Source: Methanothermobacter sp. MT-2 (GTDB taxonomy: Archaea; Methanobacteriota; Methanobacteria; Methanobacteriales; DSM-23052). Taken from it: DNA of 64,000 bases. This document shows positions 56,530-64,000 of this stretch, one piece after another (the first letter of the stretch is position 1; each line of letters starts with the position of its first letter). Location: positions 683,501 to 747,500 of the forward strand of contig AP017647.1 of NCBI GenBank assembly GCA_003584625.1. Reading direction: 5' to 3'. Below the pieces are notes generated by a model. The model saw nothing but the letters and a program-made list of their open reading frames with translations, was not told the DNA's origin and ran no database searches. The position numbers and the translations under genes are program-made.

Positions 56530-56870
56530 ATAGTATCATCTTTTCCTATGGTATTCCATATAGTGCTTCTTTGAGCTTCTTCAAGCTTGGAAATATGTTA
56601 AACAGGTTTTTAACCTCTTCATCATCAAGTGAATCGAAGAGAGATTTAACTATGAGAGCGTCACTCTCATCTCTGCCATCCCGGAATTCATAGACTCTCT
56701 GCCGGCTCTAAGCGCAGGATCCTTCTGTTTTCAGGACCATGTTTTATTTTTATGAGTCTCGCATCCTCGAGGCTAACTACTAGCTGCTTGACGTTCTCGT
56801 GGTGATCATGGCATTGGCCATTTTATTCATTGAGGGTGGCCTTTTAAACACGTTCCCAAGGATCACCAGA
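56530..56870 (-). pseudogene. MarR-type regulator remnant
   Basis: Reading the minus strand, with a few shifts, gives HENVKQLVVSLEDARLIKIKHGPENRRILRL, a recognition helix and wing typical of MarR proteins, followed by a C-terminal dimerisation part (RDESDALIVKSLFDSLDDEEVKNLF, LKKLKEALYGIP). The N-terminal part is degraded. It lies downstream of a membrane-protein remnant, as expected for an autoregulated operon. Confidence 0.55.
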
Positions 56871-57049
56871 AAAACCACTGCTTTGCTGTTATGTCATCTT
56901 CAAGGAACTCGCGGCTCACTATAGCTCCAGCGCTGCTCGATGAGGAAGTGAGCTACAAGTATGTACCTCTCAAGGAATCTCCTGTTTCTCTGTGTTCATC
57001 TCTTAGTTCTTGCATATCCTTCATCAGCTCTCAACTCCTATTGTCGTTC

Positions 57050-57789
57050 CACCGTAGAAACTCCATGTGACACCTATGCCTGTGACAGTGAGGACTAAAA
57101 GAAAGAGGTCTGCCCCGAGCTAAAGGAGACCCCCTTCATGGCCATGAAGGCCACCATTAAGATTATGGCTGTTCCCAGTAGCGATACCTTAACAAGGAAT
57201 ACATGTGCGAGATGTAGTCTCACCTTTTCTTTTCAGCAGGAGATATGATGTTAGGATGGCCACTGGGACCACCACGCCAAGGTGGAGTGCCTGTATGACG
57301 AGGGTTGTGTACCCCTCTAAGGTCCCAGGTGCATGCCTGTTATTAGGGAATCTATAATCATCTTAATTCACGTGCTTCCAAGCATCAGGCCGTTGAAAGT
57401 CAGGTAGAGTGCTGTGGCCCATGATTTGCTGTCATCAACCTTAACCCTGGCAGTCGTTGTGAATAGTTCCCCATAGTCTGTACAGTAATAAAGTTAGCAT
57501 GCCTACATAGGAGGAACTGCTGTTAGAGATGCTAGGATGGCCATGGGGGCATAGTTATAGGTGAAGTAGAACATTTCCCCTCTAGAGCAGCCGGCTTTAG
57601 CTGAGGTATGCTGAGATAATTATAAAGGGCATGCCTATGGTAAGTGTTACAAGGTTCTGGCCCATCTGTGCGGCGGCTGATAAAGAGTCCTTAAGGCACG
57701 TTCTCCGGTTCAAAAAGGTCTGATAATGTTGTAATAAGCCCTATAAGTGCTATGAGATCTGTTAGTGTGTATATTTTATTTATTTTCAT
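57050..57789 (-). pseudogene. Degraded polytopic membrane protein
   Basis: From ATG 57789 (KINKIYTLTDLIALIGLITTLSD) the minus strand gives, in shifting frames, SAAAQMGQNLVTLTIGMPFIIISAYLS, FYFTYNYAPMAILASL, WATALYLTFNGLMLGS, MIIDSLITGMHLGTLEGYTTL and VLTVTGIGVTWSFYGGT. This is a membrane protein of perhaps eight helices, broken at several sites. No transport family recognised. The MarR remnant follows it. Confidence 0.5.
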
Positions 57790-57806
57790 CTTCTCAAAAA
57801 CCGTCC

Positions 57807-57839
<33 letters not shown>

Positions 57840-58553
57840 ATTTTTCTATATATCTTTCGGCGTGCTTTAAGTTAGGATGATCAAAATGTCCAATAAGGTG
57901 ATTTAATGGAACTTAAAAATTCTCACATGGAATCGGGCATCTTTCACCTGGAGGAACCTCTGGGGGTATGGGGGGAACTGGAATTCGATGCAGGATTTTT
58001 TCAGGGACCTAGACGATACTCAACGAGATATTACAATTTTCCTTGCTATCTTGGTATATAACTTGGATAACATGGGGGCGGTTAAACCATCAAATGGTTA
58101 CTTGACGTTGGCGTGGGAATAGATGAAAAATAGAGATATGTCTGTAGGTTCTTTTAATAAACTAGCATCAATTGCAACTCTTGGAATTGGAAGCTGGGAA
58201 TAACAGGCACAGAGATCGCTTTAAAAATATTTGGAAAGTTCTGAGTAAAAACATGACAGGTCTTATGAAATATGCGCTGAGAGTAAGTGAACTTTTTTAA
58301 AAATGTTCCTAATCATTTCAATGTTTTAAAACTTGCTGGAATTGTTTTAGATATATTAATTATTCTACTGGACTTATTATTATTAGAGTTCTCTGCTCCT
58401 GGAGATATAACTTTGCCTTGACCTCTTAAACTATTGGCATGAAATTGAGAATTTTAATTTCAATAATTTTGCTGGAAGTTTTTAAATTACATACCTGTAA
58501 ATAACATGCCAATAGTCAAATATTTTCATTTTACAAAAAAGAATATAAGAAAG
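57840..58553. other. Region without supported gene
   Basis: Plus-strand coding-like stretches are short and broken (for example LSKNMTGLMKYALRVSELF near 58240). No RNA or repeat is evident. The right end contains the promoter of the fmd operon. Confidence 0.4.
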
Positions 58554-58603
58554 TTTATTTATCTAATTAAATAAAAAACAGTATGACATGTAAAACATTT
58601 CAT
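58554..58603 (+). promoter_or_regulatory. fmdECB promoter and downstream inverted repeat
   Basis: TTTATTTA at 58554-58561 is the likely TATA box, placing transcription start near 58580-58583. ATGACATGT (58583-58591) and ACATTTCAT (58595-58603) form an inverted repeat with one mismatch, immediately at and after the predicted start. Published work on Methanothermobacter reports that Tfx binds downstream of the fmdECB promoter, so this repeat is a candidate Tfx site (inference). Confidence 0.65.
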
Positions 58604-58629
58604 TTCGAGGTGGTGATAATATAAAATGT

Positions 58630-59163
58630 GTGAAGCACAACGAACTTAAAAAAATAGAAGAATTTAGAGGTTTTCTGTCACCTGGTGCACTAATAGGAGC
58701 CCACATGTTTAACATTGCGAAAAAGGTTTTAAAGGTGGATGAAAATGATAAAATCTTTGCAGTATGCGAAGGCTATAATTGCATGATTGATGCTGTTCAA
58801 GTCCTCGGAAAAAGTACAGTAGGAAATGGAAGATTAAGAATAAAAGACAGAGGCAAAATGGCAATGACAATTAGCAAAGCCGGTGATGAAGGTAAAATTA
58901 TCGAAGGCATGAGAATCATCCTTGATCCTCAAAAAACAACCCGTTATCCAAGACTCCATGCATGGTACATGAACTCTAAGAAATTCCCTCCAGAAGAAAT
59001 CAACGACGAGATCATGAACGCTGGTGAAGATGTATATTCATGGAAAAAAGTCAACTTAAGAGTCCCAGAAAAGGCAGAAAAAAGGGTTAAAATTTGTAAA
59101 ATATGTGGAGAAGCCTTTTTACAAAATAAAAATGAAAAGACGTGTATTTCATGTAGAAGGTGA
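58630..59163 (+). CDS. fmdE: Formylmethanofuran dehydrogenase operon protein E
   Basis: A 177-residue protein. The FmdE fold shows EEFRGFLSPGALIGAHMFNIAKK, then AVCEGYNCMIDAVQVLGKSTVGNG. A C-terminal zinc ribbon is formed by CKICGEAF and CISCRR. GTG 58630 is the likely start; GGTGGTGAT lies some 12 nt upstream. It is the first gene of the molybdenum formylmethanofuran dehydrogenase operon, 6 bp before fmdC. FmdE is not a catalytic subunit and its precise role is unsettled. Confidence 0.92.
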   Translation: MKHNELKKIEEFRGFLSPGALIGAHMFNIAKKVLKVDENDKIFAVCEGYNCMIDAVQVLGKSTVGNGRLRIKDRGKMAMTISKAGDEGKIIEGMRIILDPQKTTRYPRLHAWYMNSKKFPPEEINDEIMNAGEDVYSWKKVNLRVPEKAEKRVKICKICGEAFLQNKNEKTCISCRR

Positions 59164-59169
59164 GGTTAT

Positions 59170-60366
59170 ATGGAAATCCTATTAAAACCTAAGAGTGAAT
59201 TTCAAATACCTTTAGAAGCAGATGTCATTTCTCCAGACAACTTTGTAGATAAAAGTATCAAGGAAATAGAAGATTTAACGGTGTTGGAAGGAAATGTTGA
59301 AAAACCCCTTAAAGATTTTTTTGATGTGTCAATATCCCCGTCAGCCACCTCTCGGATAGTTATAGATGGAGATGTTGAAAGGGTGAACTACATTGGTAAA
59401 GAAATGTCCTTTGGTGAGATTGTGATCAATGGCAATGCCGGTTTACAATTAGGGAGTGAAATGAAAGGTGGCATGATCATTGTTAATGGGGATGTATTGT
59501 CTTGGCTTGGAATGGGAATGGAAAATGGGAGTATTCATGTTAAAGGTAATGCTGGAGACTATGTAGGATGTGCTTATAGAGGAGAATGGAGAGGAATGAG
59601 GGGAGGTGAAATAACCATAGATGGATCAGCAGGCGATAATATTGGAGGAGCAATGATAGATGGCACTATAAGAATCCAGGGAAATGTTGGGGATTTTTGT
59701 GGTGTAAACATGAAAGGTGGAGAAATAATCGTAAGGGGTGGCACTGGGAGGGCCGTTGGAGCGGAAATGACCGGTGGAAAAATAATGGTTTTCGGTAAAA
59801 TATCTAAATTCCTACCGGGTTTTGAATATTCTGAAACCATGAGCATGAAAGGTCAATTATTCTTAGGGTTTAAAGGAGATTATTCAGAAATAAATCCCAA
59901 TGGGAAACTCTATGTGTCCTATAATGAAAATAAAAACCTTATTATGGATGTTATTACTAAAGAGGAGGATAACGTGGATGAAAGTGGCTTTAAGGCGATT
60001 TATAATAGTGGAAGTACTATAACGCAAGGCAGGATAATTAAAGGGGGCAAAAAGCTCACGGAAGAATACATGAAAGAATGTGCAACATGCCACATTAACC
60101 CAGCAGATTATGAATCCATGGGAAAACCCTCAAAAGTAGTAATATCGTGTGGAAATAATGAAATAGTCCTGAGAGCAGTGAAAGATGATGGAGTACAACG
60201 TGGAAACATATTTATACCTCGAGGCATCTGGGCAAATGCTATAACTCCTGCAGCTACCGAAACTACAGGTTCACCCATGTATAAAGGAGTGGAAGTGGAT
60301 GTGAAGCCTGCTCCTCCAAGTGCCAAAATATTGTCTGCAGAAGAGATAATCGAAAAAATGAGGTGA
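59170..60366 (+). CDS. fmdC: Molybdenum formylmethanofuran dehydrogenase subunit C, fused to a subunit-D-like domain
   Basis: A 398-residue protein. Residues about 70-235 contain the GxxGxxxG beta-helix repeats of FwdC/FmdC (MKGGMIIVNGDVLSWLG, MRGGEITIDGSAGDNIGG, MKGGEIIVRGGTGRAVG). From about residue 275 a FwdD-like molybdopterin-dinucleotide-binding domain follows (NSGSTITQGRIIKGGKKLTE, GNIFIPRGIWANAI). This C-D fusion is known for the molybdenum isoenzyme. With FmdB it helps reduce CO2 to formylmethanofuran. It overlaps the open frame of fmdB by a few bases. Confidence 0.95.
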   Translation: MEILLKPKSEFQIPLEADVISPDNFVDKSIKEIEDLTVLEGNVEKPLKDFFDVSISPSATSRIVIDGDVERVNYIGKEMSFGEIVINGNAGLQLGSEMKGGMIIVNGDVLSWLGMGMENGSIHVKGNAGDYVGCAYRGEWRGMRGGEITIDGSAGDNIGGAMIDGTIRIQGNVGDFCGVNMKGGEIIVRGGTGRAVGAEMTGGKIMVFGKISKFLPGFEYSETMSMKGQLFLGFKGDYSEINPNGKLYVSYNENKNLIMDVITKEEDNVDESGFKAIYNSGSTITQGRIIKGGKKLTEEYMKECATCHINPADYESMGKPSKVVISCGNNEIVLRAVKDDGVQRGNIFIPRGIWANAITPAATETTGSPMYKGVEVDVKPAPPSAKILSAEEIIEKMR

Positions 60367-60371
60367 CCAAA

Positions 60372-61685
60372 ATGAACGTCTATAGGAATATAACTTGTCC
60401 AGTCTGCGGAGCTTCATGTGATGATATAGAAGTCCATTATGACGGCAGCAATATAAAGACTAAAAATGCTTGCCGTATGGGAAATGCAAAATTTGAAGAA
60501 CTAGTAAGCCCTCATAGGATAAAGAACCCTCAAATCAATGAGAATGGATCGTTTAGGGAAGTAGAATGGGACGAAGCAGTAGAAAGAGCAGCTAAAATCC
60601 TCGTTGATGCTAAAAAGCCTGGGATATTTCTGGGAAGTGAAATTTCAATAGAAGCCATGAGCGTTGGCCTTGAACTAGGAGAATACATTAGAGGAGTGGT
60701 AGATTCCAATGCAACTATTTGTCATGGCCCTACAATTATGGGAATGCAAGAAGCAGGGTTGAGTGGAGCAACCGCAGGTGAAGTGAGAAATAGAGCTGAT
60801 CTCATTATATATTGGGGTTCGAATCCCATGGATTCCATGCCCCGCCATTTGTCACGTTATACGACCTTCATGAGGGGATTTTTCAGAGAGCGGGGGCGTA
60901 GTGATCGCACAATTGTAGTCGTTGATCCACGAGAAACGGCCACTGCTAAGGCAGCAGACATGTTTTTACAATTAAAACCTAATTCCGACTATGAATTGTT
61001 TTCAGCACTATTGACTGTCTTAAGAGGAAAGGAGCCGCATAAGAGTATCGAAGAAGTAAGCGGTATTGAAATAGAAAAAATAAAAGAACTTGTCCAGCTC
61101 ATGAAGACATCCCAATTTGGCGTGATATATGGAGGTCTTGGATTAGCATCTTCCCAGGGAAAACACAGAAACCTTGAGATGGTTCTTAAACTTGTCGCAG
61201 CCCTTAATGAACATACAAAGTTTGTGATCGGGGCTTTAAGAGGACATTGCAACGTGGCAGGTTTCAACCAAGTTGCTTCATGGCAATATGGTTATCCATA
61301 TGGACTAGATTTCACAAGGGAATATCCTCGTTACAATCCTGGTGAAACAACAATAGTGGATTTGCTCCGGAGGAGAGAAGTTGATGCTCTCTTAGTGATA
61401 TGTGCCGATTTAGCTGCTCATTTACCTAAAGAGTGTGTTGAGTACATGAAAGAAATACCTGTTATCTGTATAGATATAGCTCCATGTCCTACAACTCTTG
61501 TTTCTAATGTTCTTTTACCGGGAGTTATAGATGCGATGGAATCAAGTGGCACGTTTTACAGATTTGATAACGTTCCAATACACCATAGAGCCTTCACAGA
61601 ATCACCGTTCACCTTCACAGAGAGCAATGAGGATACTCTGAATCAGATTTTTGAAAAAGTAAAGATGCTGAAAAAGCAAGATTAA
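60372..61685 (+). CDS. fmdB: Molybdenum formylmethanofuran dehydrogenase subunit B (catalytic)
   Basis: A 437-residue molybdopterin enzyme. The iron-sulfur ligands are in ITCPVCGASCDD and NACRMGNAKF. The metal-ligand Cys is in NATICHGPTIMGMQEAG at residue 117, the position of Cys118 in FwdB, so this is a Cys not a selenocysteine form. Further cofactor-binding segments are WGSNPMDSMPRHLSRY and GALRGHCNVAGFNQ. ATG 60372 has GAGGTGA upstream. It forms the active site for CO2 reduction in the first step of methanogenesis. The gene is convergent with tfx. Confidence 0.95.
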   Translation: MNVYRNITCPVCGASCDDIEVHYDGSNIKTKNACRMGNAKFEELVSPHRIKNPQINENGSFREVEWDEAVERAAKILVDAKKPGIFLGSEISIEAMSVGLELGEYIRGVVDSNATICHGPTIMGMQEAGLSGATAGEVRNRADLIIYWGSNPMDSMPRHLSRYTTFMRGFFRERGRSDRTIVVVDPRETATAKAADMFLQLKPNSDYELFSALLTVLRGKEPHKSIEEVSGIEIEKIKELVQLMKTSQFGVIYGGLGLASSQGKHRNLEMVLKLVAALNEHTKFVIGALRGHCNVAGFNQVASWQYGYPYGLDFTREYPRYNPGETTIVDLLRRREVDALLVICADLAAHLPKECVEYMKEIPVICIDIAPCPTTLVSNVLLPGVIDAMESSGTFYRFDNVPIHHRAFTESPFTFTESNEDTLNQIFEKVKMLKKQD

Positions 61686-61728
61686 GACCTATTGGGGAGT
61701 TATTGCCTACATTTTGGCAAGTTCTACA

Positions 61729-61760
61729 AATTGTGGATTCGACGGGACTAAACCACAATT
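61729..61760. terminator. Hairpin between convergent fmdB and tfx
   Basis: AATTGTGG (61729-61736) and CCACAATT (61753-61760) form an 8-bp stem with a 16-nt loop; the right arm covers the last codons of tfx. It may help terminate one or both transcripts. Confidence 0.45.
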
Positions 61761-62158
61761 ATTTCCCCATCCTTTGTTATTCCGACATTAAATTTTTCCA
61801 CTACGAGTCTATGTCTCATTCTATGCGCTGCTTCGTCACGGATTTTCATAGCTAAAAAGATTCCATCATAAACTATGTGTATATTTTTTCTATTGGCTTC
61901 TGAAAATATCTTTTCCATAATCTCATCAAGGTCCATGCCTTTTTTTACAGTGAAACAGATTGGAACTTCAAGTAATCTGACGAACTTAAGTGTATTTTCG
62001 GCTTTTTTTATGTTTTTTCGGGCAGCTCTTTCGATTGCAGAAACGTTTTGCCTTGTTGTCCCTAGTTTGTCTGCGATTTCTTGTTGTGTATATCCTTCAC
62101 TTCTAAGTTTCAATACTTCTATTTGCTTTTTAGTTAAGATTGTATTTTTTGCTTTCAT
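61748..62158 (-). CDS. tfx: Tfx-family DNA-binding regulator
   Basis: A 136-residue protein. Residues about 8-50 are a basic helix-turn-helix (LTKKQIEVLKLRSEGYTQQEIADKLGTTRQNVSAIE). The C-terminal acidic domain (VRLLEVPICFTVKKGMDLDEIMEKI; IVYDGIFLAMKIRDEAAHRMR) is typical of Tfx. Tfx of Methanothermobacter binds DNA downstream of the fmdECB promoter and is thought to act on its transcription. The position directly downstream of and convergent with fmdB supports the assignment. Confidence 0.95.
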   Translation of the reverse strand: MKAKNTILTKKQIEVLKLRSEGYTQQEIADKLGTTRQNVSAIERAARKNIKKAENTLKFVRLLEVPICFTVKKGMDLDEIMEKIFSEANRKNIHIVYDGIFLAMKIRDEAAHRMRHRLVVEKFNVGITKDGEIIVV

Positions 62159-62424
62159 TGTTTTCTCACATCAAATTGTATTGTCAATTATTTATATTTT
62201 ACTCTAAAAAAAATGAAAATATATATATCTCTGAGCAAATGATAAAACAAAGAAAAAAGGGAAAGAAGAGGGGGTGGGAAATAGATTAGAATAGGTGTTA
62301 TAGATAAGGTTCTTGGCTCTATTTTCTATTCTCAGAGCGAGCGCATTGATTCTGCATTAAACGTCAAGCAATTTATACCGTACCAAAGTAATGAATACAA
62401 AAAGTAAAATTATCTAGATTAGAC

Positions 62425-62577
62425 ATGCCGGGCGAACTCAGATCTATAGTTATATGTAGTGGATGTGGAGACATGTACTCGACAGAAAAGAAGTTATCTG
62501 ATAAACAAAGAAAACATTATGCGAGGGATGTGCAAGCAACTATATTATACCGTCATAGAGAGGAGGTGATGAGTTGA
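62425..62577 (+). CDS. Small CxxC protein upstream of DUF364 gene
   Basis: A 50-residue protein (MPGELRSIVICSGCGDMYSTEKK, then a charged helix KQRKHYARDVQ and LYRHREEVMS). One CSGC pair may bind metal as a dimer. It ends in the sequence that also provides the perfect GGAGGTGAT site and overlaps the TTG start of the DUF364 gene by 4 bp, so the two are coupled. Its own ribosome site is weak. No family recognised. Confidence 0.55.
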   Translation: MPGELRSIVICSGCGDMYSTEKKLSDKQRKHYARDVQATILYRHREEVMS

Positions 62578-63293
62578 CTAGAATGAAACTTATTGAAGAC
62601 CTGATCGCGTCTCTTAACGTGGATGCTCCGATAAAGGATTTGCATGTTGGTTACACATGGATTGGTGTTTTAAGTAGAAATTGTGGAGTTGCAAAAAATT
62701 ATGGGACGTCGCATGATCAAAACATAAGAGGATTAGGGGAATTGACAAAAAAAACCGCACTTGAACTTGCAGAATATGCAAAATCATGGAATATGATCGA
62801 AGCAGGTTTAGGCCTCGCTGCCATTAATTCATTAATCGAACCAACAGGTGAAAAATTAAACGTTTTTGATTTTCTAATTGAGAACGCCAAAGAAAAAAAA
62901 ATAGCGATGATTGGCCATTTTCCAAAAGCAGATGAATTCAAAATCCGAAAAAGGGCTGAAAAATTATGGATTATCGAAAAAGAACCAAAAAAAGGGGACT
63001 TACCAGACACCGCCGCGGAATACTTCCTTCCTGAAGCTGATATAGTTCTAATAACAAGTTCAGCTATAATAAACAAATCAATTGAACGCTTATTAGAATT
63101 AAGTGAAGGCTTCACTATCCTTGCCGGGCCAAGCACGCCAATGTCTCCTATTTTGTTTGAGTATGGTGTGGATATGCTTGCGGGGATAAAAGTATTGGAT
63201 AATAAGCGCATGATGAGGAAAATTACAGAAGGCGGAGGTCGAGTAAAGCAGTTTGAAGATGTTATTGAATTCTTAGTTATGAGGAAATATTGA
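62574..63293 (+). CDS. DUF364 / DUF4213 Rossmann-like protein
   Basis: A 239-residue cytosolic protein. The N-terminal DUF4213-like part includes DLHVGYTWIGVLSRNCGVA; the C-terminal Rossmann-like DUF364 part has KKIAMIGHFPKADEF, EADIVLITSSAIINKSIERLLEL and ILAGPSTPMSPILFEYGVDML. The family is proposed to handle metal or metal-chelate compounds and often lies near molybdenum genes, as here. TTG 62574 has GGAGGTGAT 3 nt upstream. A broken homologue is at 45220. Confidence 0.85.
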   Translation: MTRMKLIEDLIASLNVDAPIKDLHVGYTWIGVLSRNCGVAKNYGTSHDQNIRGLGELTKKTALELAEYAKSWNMIEAGLGLAAINSLIEPTGEKLNVFDFLIENAKEKKIAMIGHFPKADEFKIRKRAEKLWIIEKEPKKGDLPDTAAEYFLPEADIVLITSSAIINKSIERLLELSEGFTILAGPSTPMSPILFEYGVDMLAGIKVLDNKRMMRKITEGGGRVKQFEDVIEFLVMRKY

Positions 63294-64000
63294 CCATTTC
63301 ACGGAAACAGGATGCCTTGATAAATGGTTTATTATTGATTATCTTTTTATCATTTTTCAAGTTTTTTTGTCTTTATCTTATTGCTATTACGTTTTCTGCG
63401 GATTTAATACATTCCAGATGGCTTAAGGAGCGAAGAATCGACTTGTTAGTCAATTAACGTTGAATTGGTCAGATCTAGATGGTAAGAAAGTTCTATGAGA
63501 TGGCCTTGCAATGCCATCGGCACTGATTTACAGATGATTTTGAGAGATCATAGTCCTCGGGCGCTTCTTCTGCAACGTCTTGGGTGGAGATGAACTCCTC
63601 ATTGGAGGAAATATTCAAAATGACGCAGGCAATCTTCAATGTGGGCGTTATCATATCACTTGAATATATAGCAGACTTTTTAGGTTCATACTGACGTCAG
63701 AATAGACAAATTCTTTGAATACTAGTTGATGAATAATCTGGAGGTATTATTGCTAAGACTGCATACTAAGTTGGAGAAAAATGTTTATATCGATTGTATG
63801 TGTTTTCATGTTCGCAAAAGAACGTGTGGCCAACGTTGTGAAGATAGTGTGATGAAGTTGTAAAGGTTGTAGTAGATTAGTTCTGCAGTGAATGTGTCAA
63901 GAAGTAGGGCAAGCAATTTCCAAAGACTCTGTAAAATATTTACATTTTCTTTAATTTCAAAAGGAAAATTATTTATATTGACTAGGGATAATAGTGGTAT
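63294..64000. other. Right-end region without firm gene
   Basis: A frame at about 63290-63457 could give a 55-residue single-helix protein (LINGLLLIIFLSFFKFFCLYL, then SRWLKERRIDLLVN) starting at TTG overlapping the DUF364 stop; weak. The rest shows no gene. AT-rich TTATTTATATTGAC near 63971-63983 may be a promoter for a gene beyond the window. Confidence 0.4.

Noticed and set aside
60600-60760. Selenocysteine (TGA) at the FmdB metal site
   Set aside because: The codon in the ICHGPT motif is TGT, an ordinary cysteine.
60810-60830. GGGTTCGAATCCC, like a tRNA T-arm
   Set aside because: It lies inside fmdB, in frame, and no acceptor or anticodon arms fold around it.

Overview
This window reads as a chromosomal piece of a thermophilic hydrogenotrophic methanogen of the Methanobacteriales, most likely Methanothermobacter or a close relative. 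The reasons are direct: a complete molybdenum formylmethanofuran dehydrogenase operon (fmdECB) with its dedicated regulator gene tfx downstream, several surface proteins with pseudomurein-binding repeats, an ExoIII/Mth212-type nuclease, an archaeal geranylgeranyl reductase, and GGTGAT/GGAGGTGAT ribosome binding sites that often serve TTG or GTG starts. I estimate a fairly AT-rich composition by eye. No rRNA, tRNA or CRISPR array was found.

Layout. 1-25.2 kb is mostly ordinary, gene-dense chromosome. It holds a KH/PP-loop ATPase, a hexapeptide acyltransferase, a PEBP protein, a P-loop ATPase/UbiA pair, and then a long minus-strand operon (sensor histidine kinase, coiled-coil protein, NitT/TauT-like ABC transporter, small membrane protein, ferredoxin, geranylgeranyl reductase). 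Next come a Kef-type antiporter/Ogt/lipoprotein operon, a nitroreductase, a DEAD/DEAH helicase, a tungstate-type tup operon with a TrkH gene inside it and an operator wrapped round its TATA box, and an oxidative-stress-like cluster (rubredoxin-TPP enzyme fusion, cytochrome b5-like protein, Dps-like ferritin, frameshifted ZIP transporter).

25.2-47.9 kb is accessory and partly decayed. It contains a broken nucleotidyltransferase, a wall-bound clan CD (caspase/legumain-like) protease with a beta-helix, a gene-poor stretch (31.7-36.4 kb) with a ruined MntA/HepT toxin-antitoxin pair and two paralogous genes for tiny Lys/Arg-rich proteins, a second ZIP transporter, an ExoIII nuclease, VapBC, a membrane-anchored protein with FmdE-like domains that is split by a 23-bp tandem duplication, a small kinase-like gene, an FkbM methyltransferase, and a ModBC-like ABC transporter with a truncated, frameshifted DUF364 gene.

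47.6-56.5 kb is the most unusual part. A full-length secreted protein (signal peptide, two pseudomurein-binding repeats, PKD domain, variable C-terminus) is translationally coupled to a TPR protein. It is followed by a series of promoterless partial copies of its 3' portion carrying different C-terminal tips, three of which (modules B, D and E below) are followed by a small multi-pass membrane protein. This organisation resembles bacterial polymorphic toxin loci with orphan toxin-immunity cassettes, and is my main candidate for an undescribed system. The array ends in a fragment of a CobN-like chelatase and remnants of a MarR regulator/membrane protein pair that still has its twin palindromic operator.

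57.8-64 kb returns to core metabolism: fmdECB with an inverted repeat at the predicted transcription start, tfx, a small CxxC protein and a second DUF364 protein. Molybdenum/tungsten biology recurs across the window (tup, ModBC-like, fmd, tfx, two DUF364 genes). Many accessory genes, and a few that look like housekeeping genes, carry single-base frameshifts in homopolymer runs. I flag this both as gene decay and as a possible sequence-quality problem.
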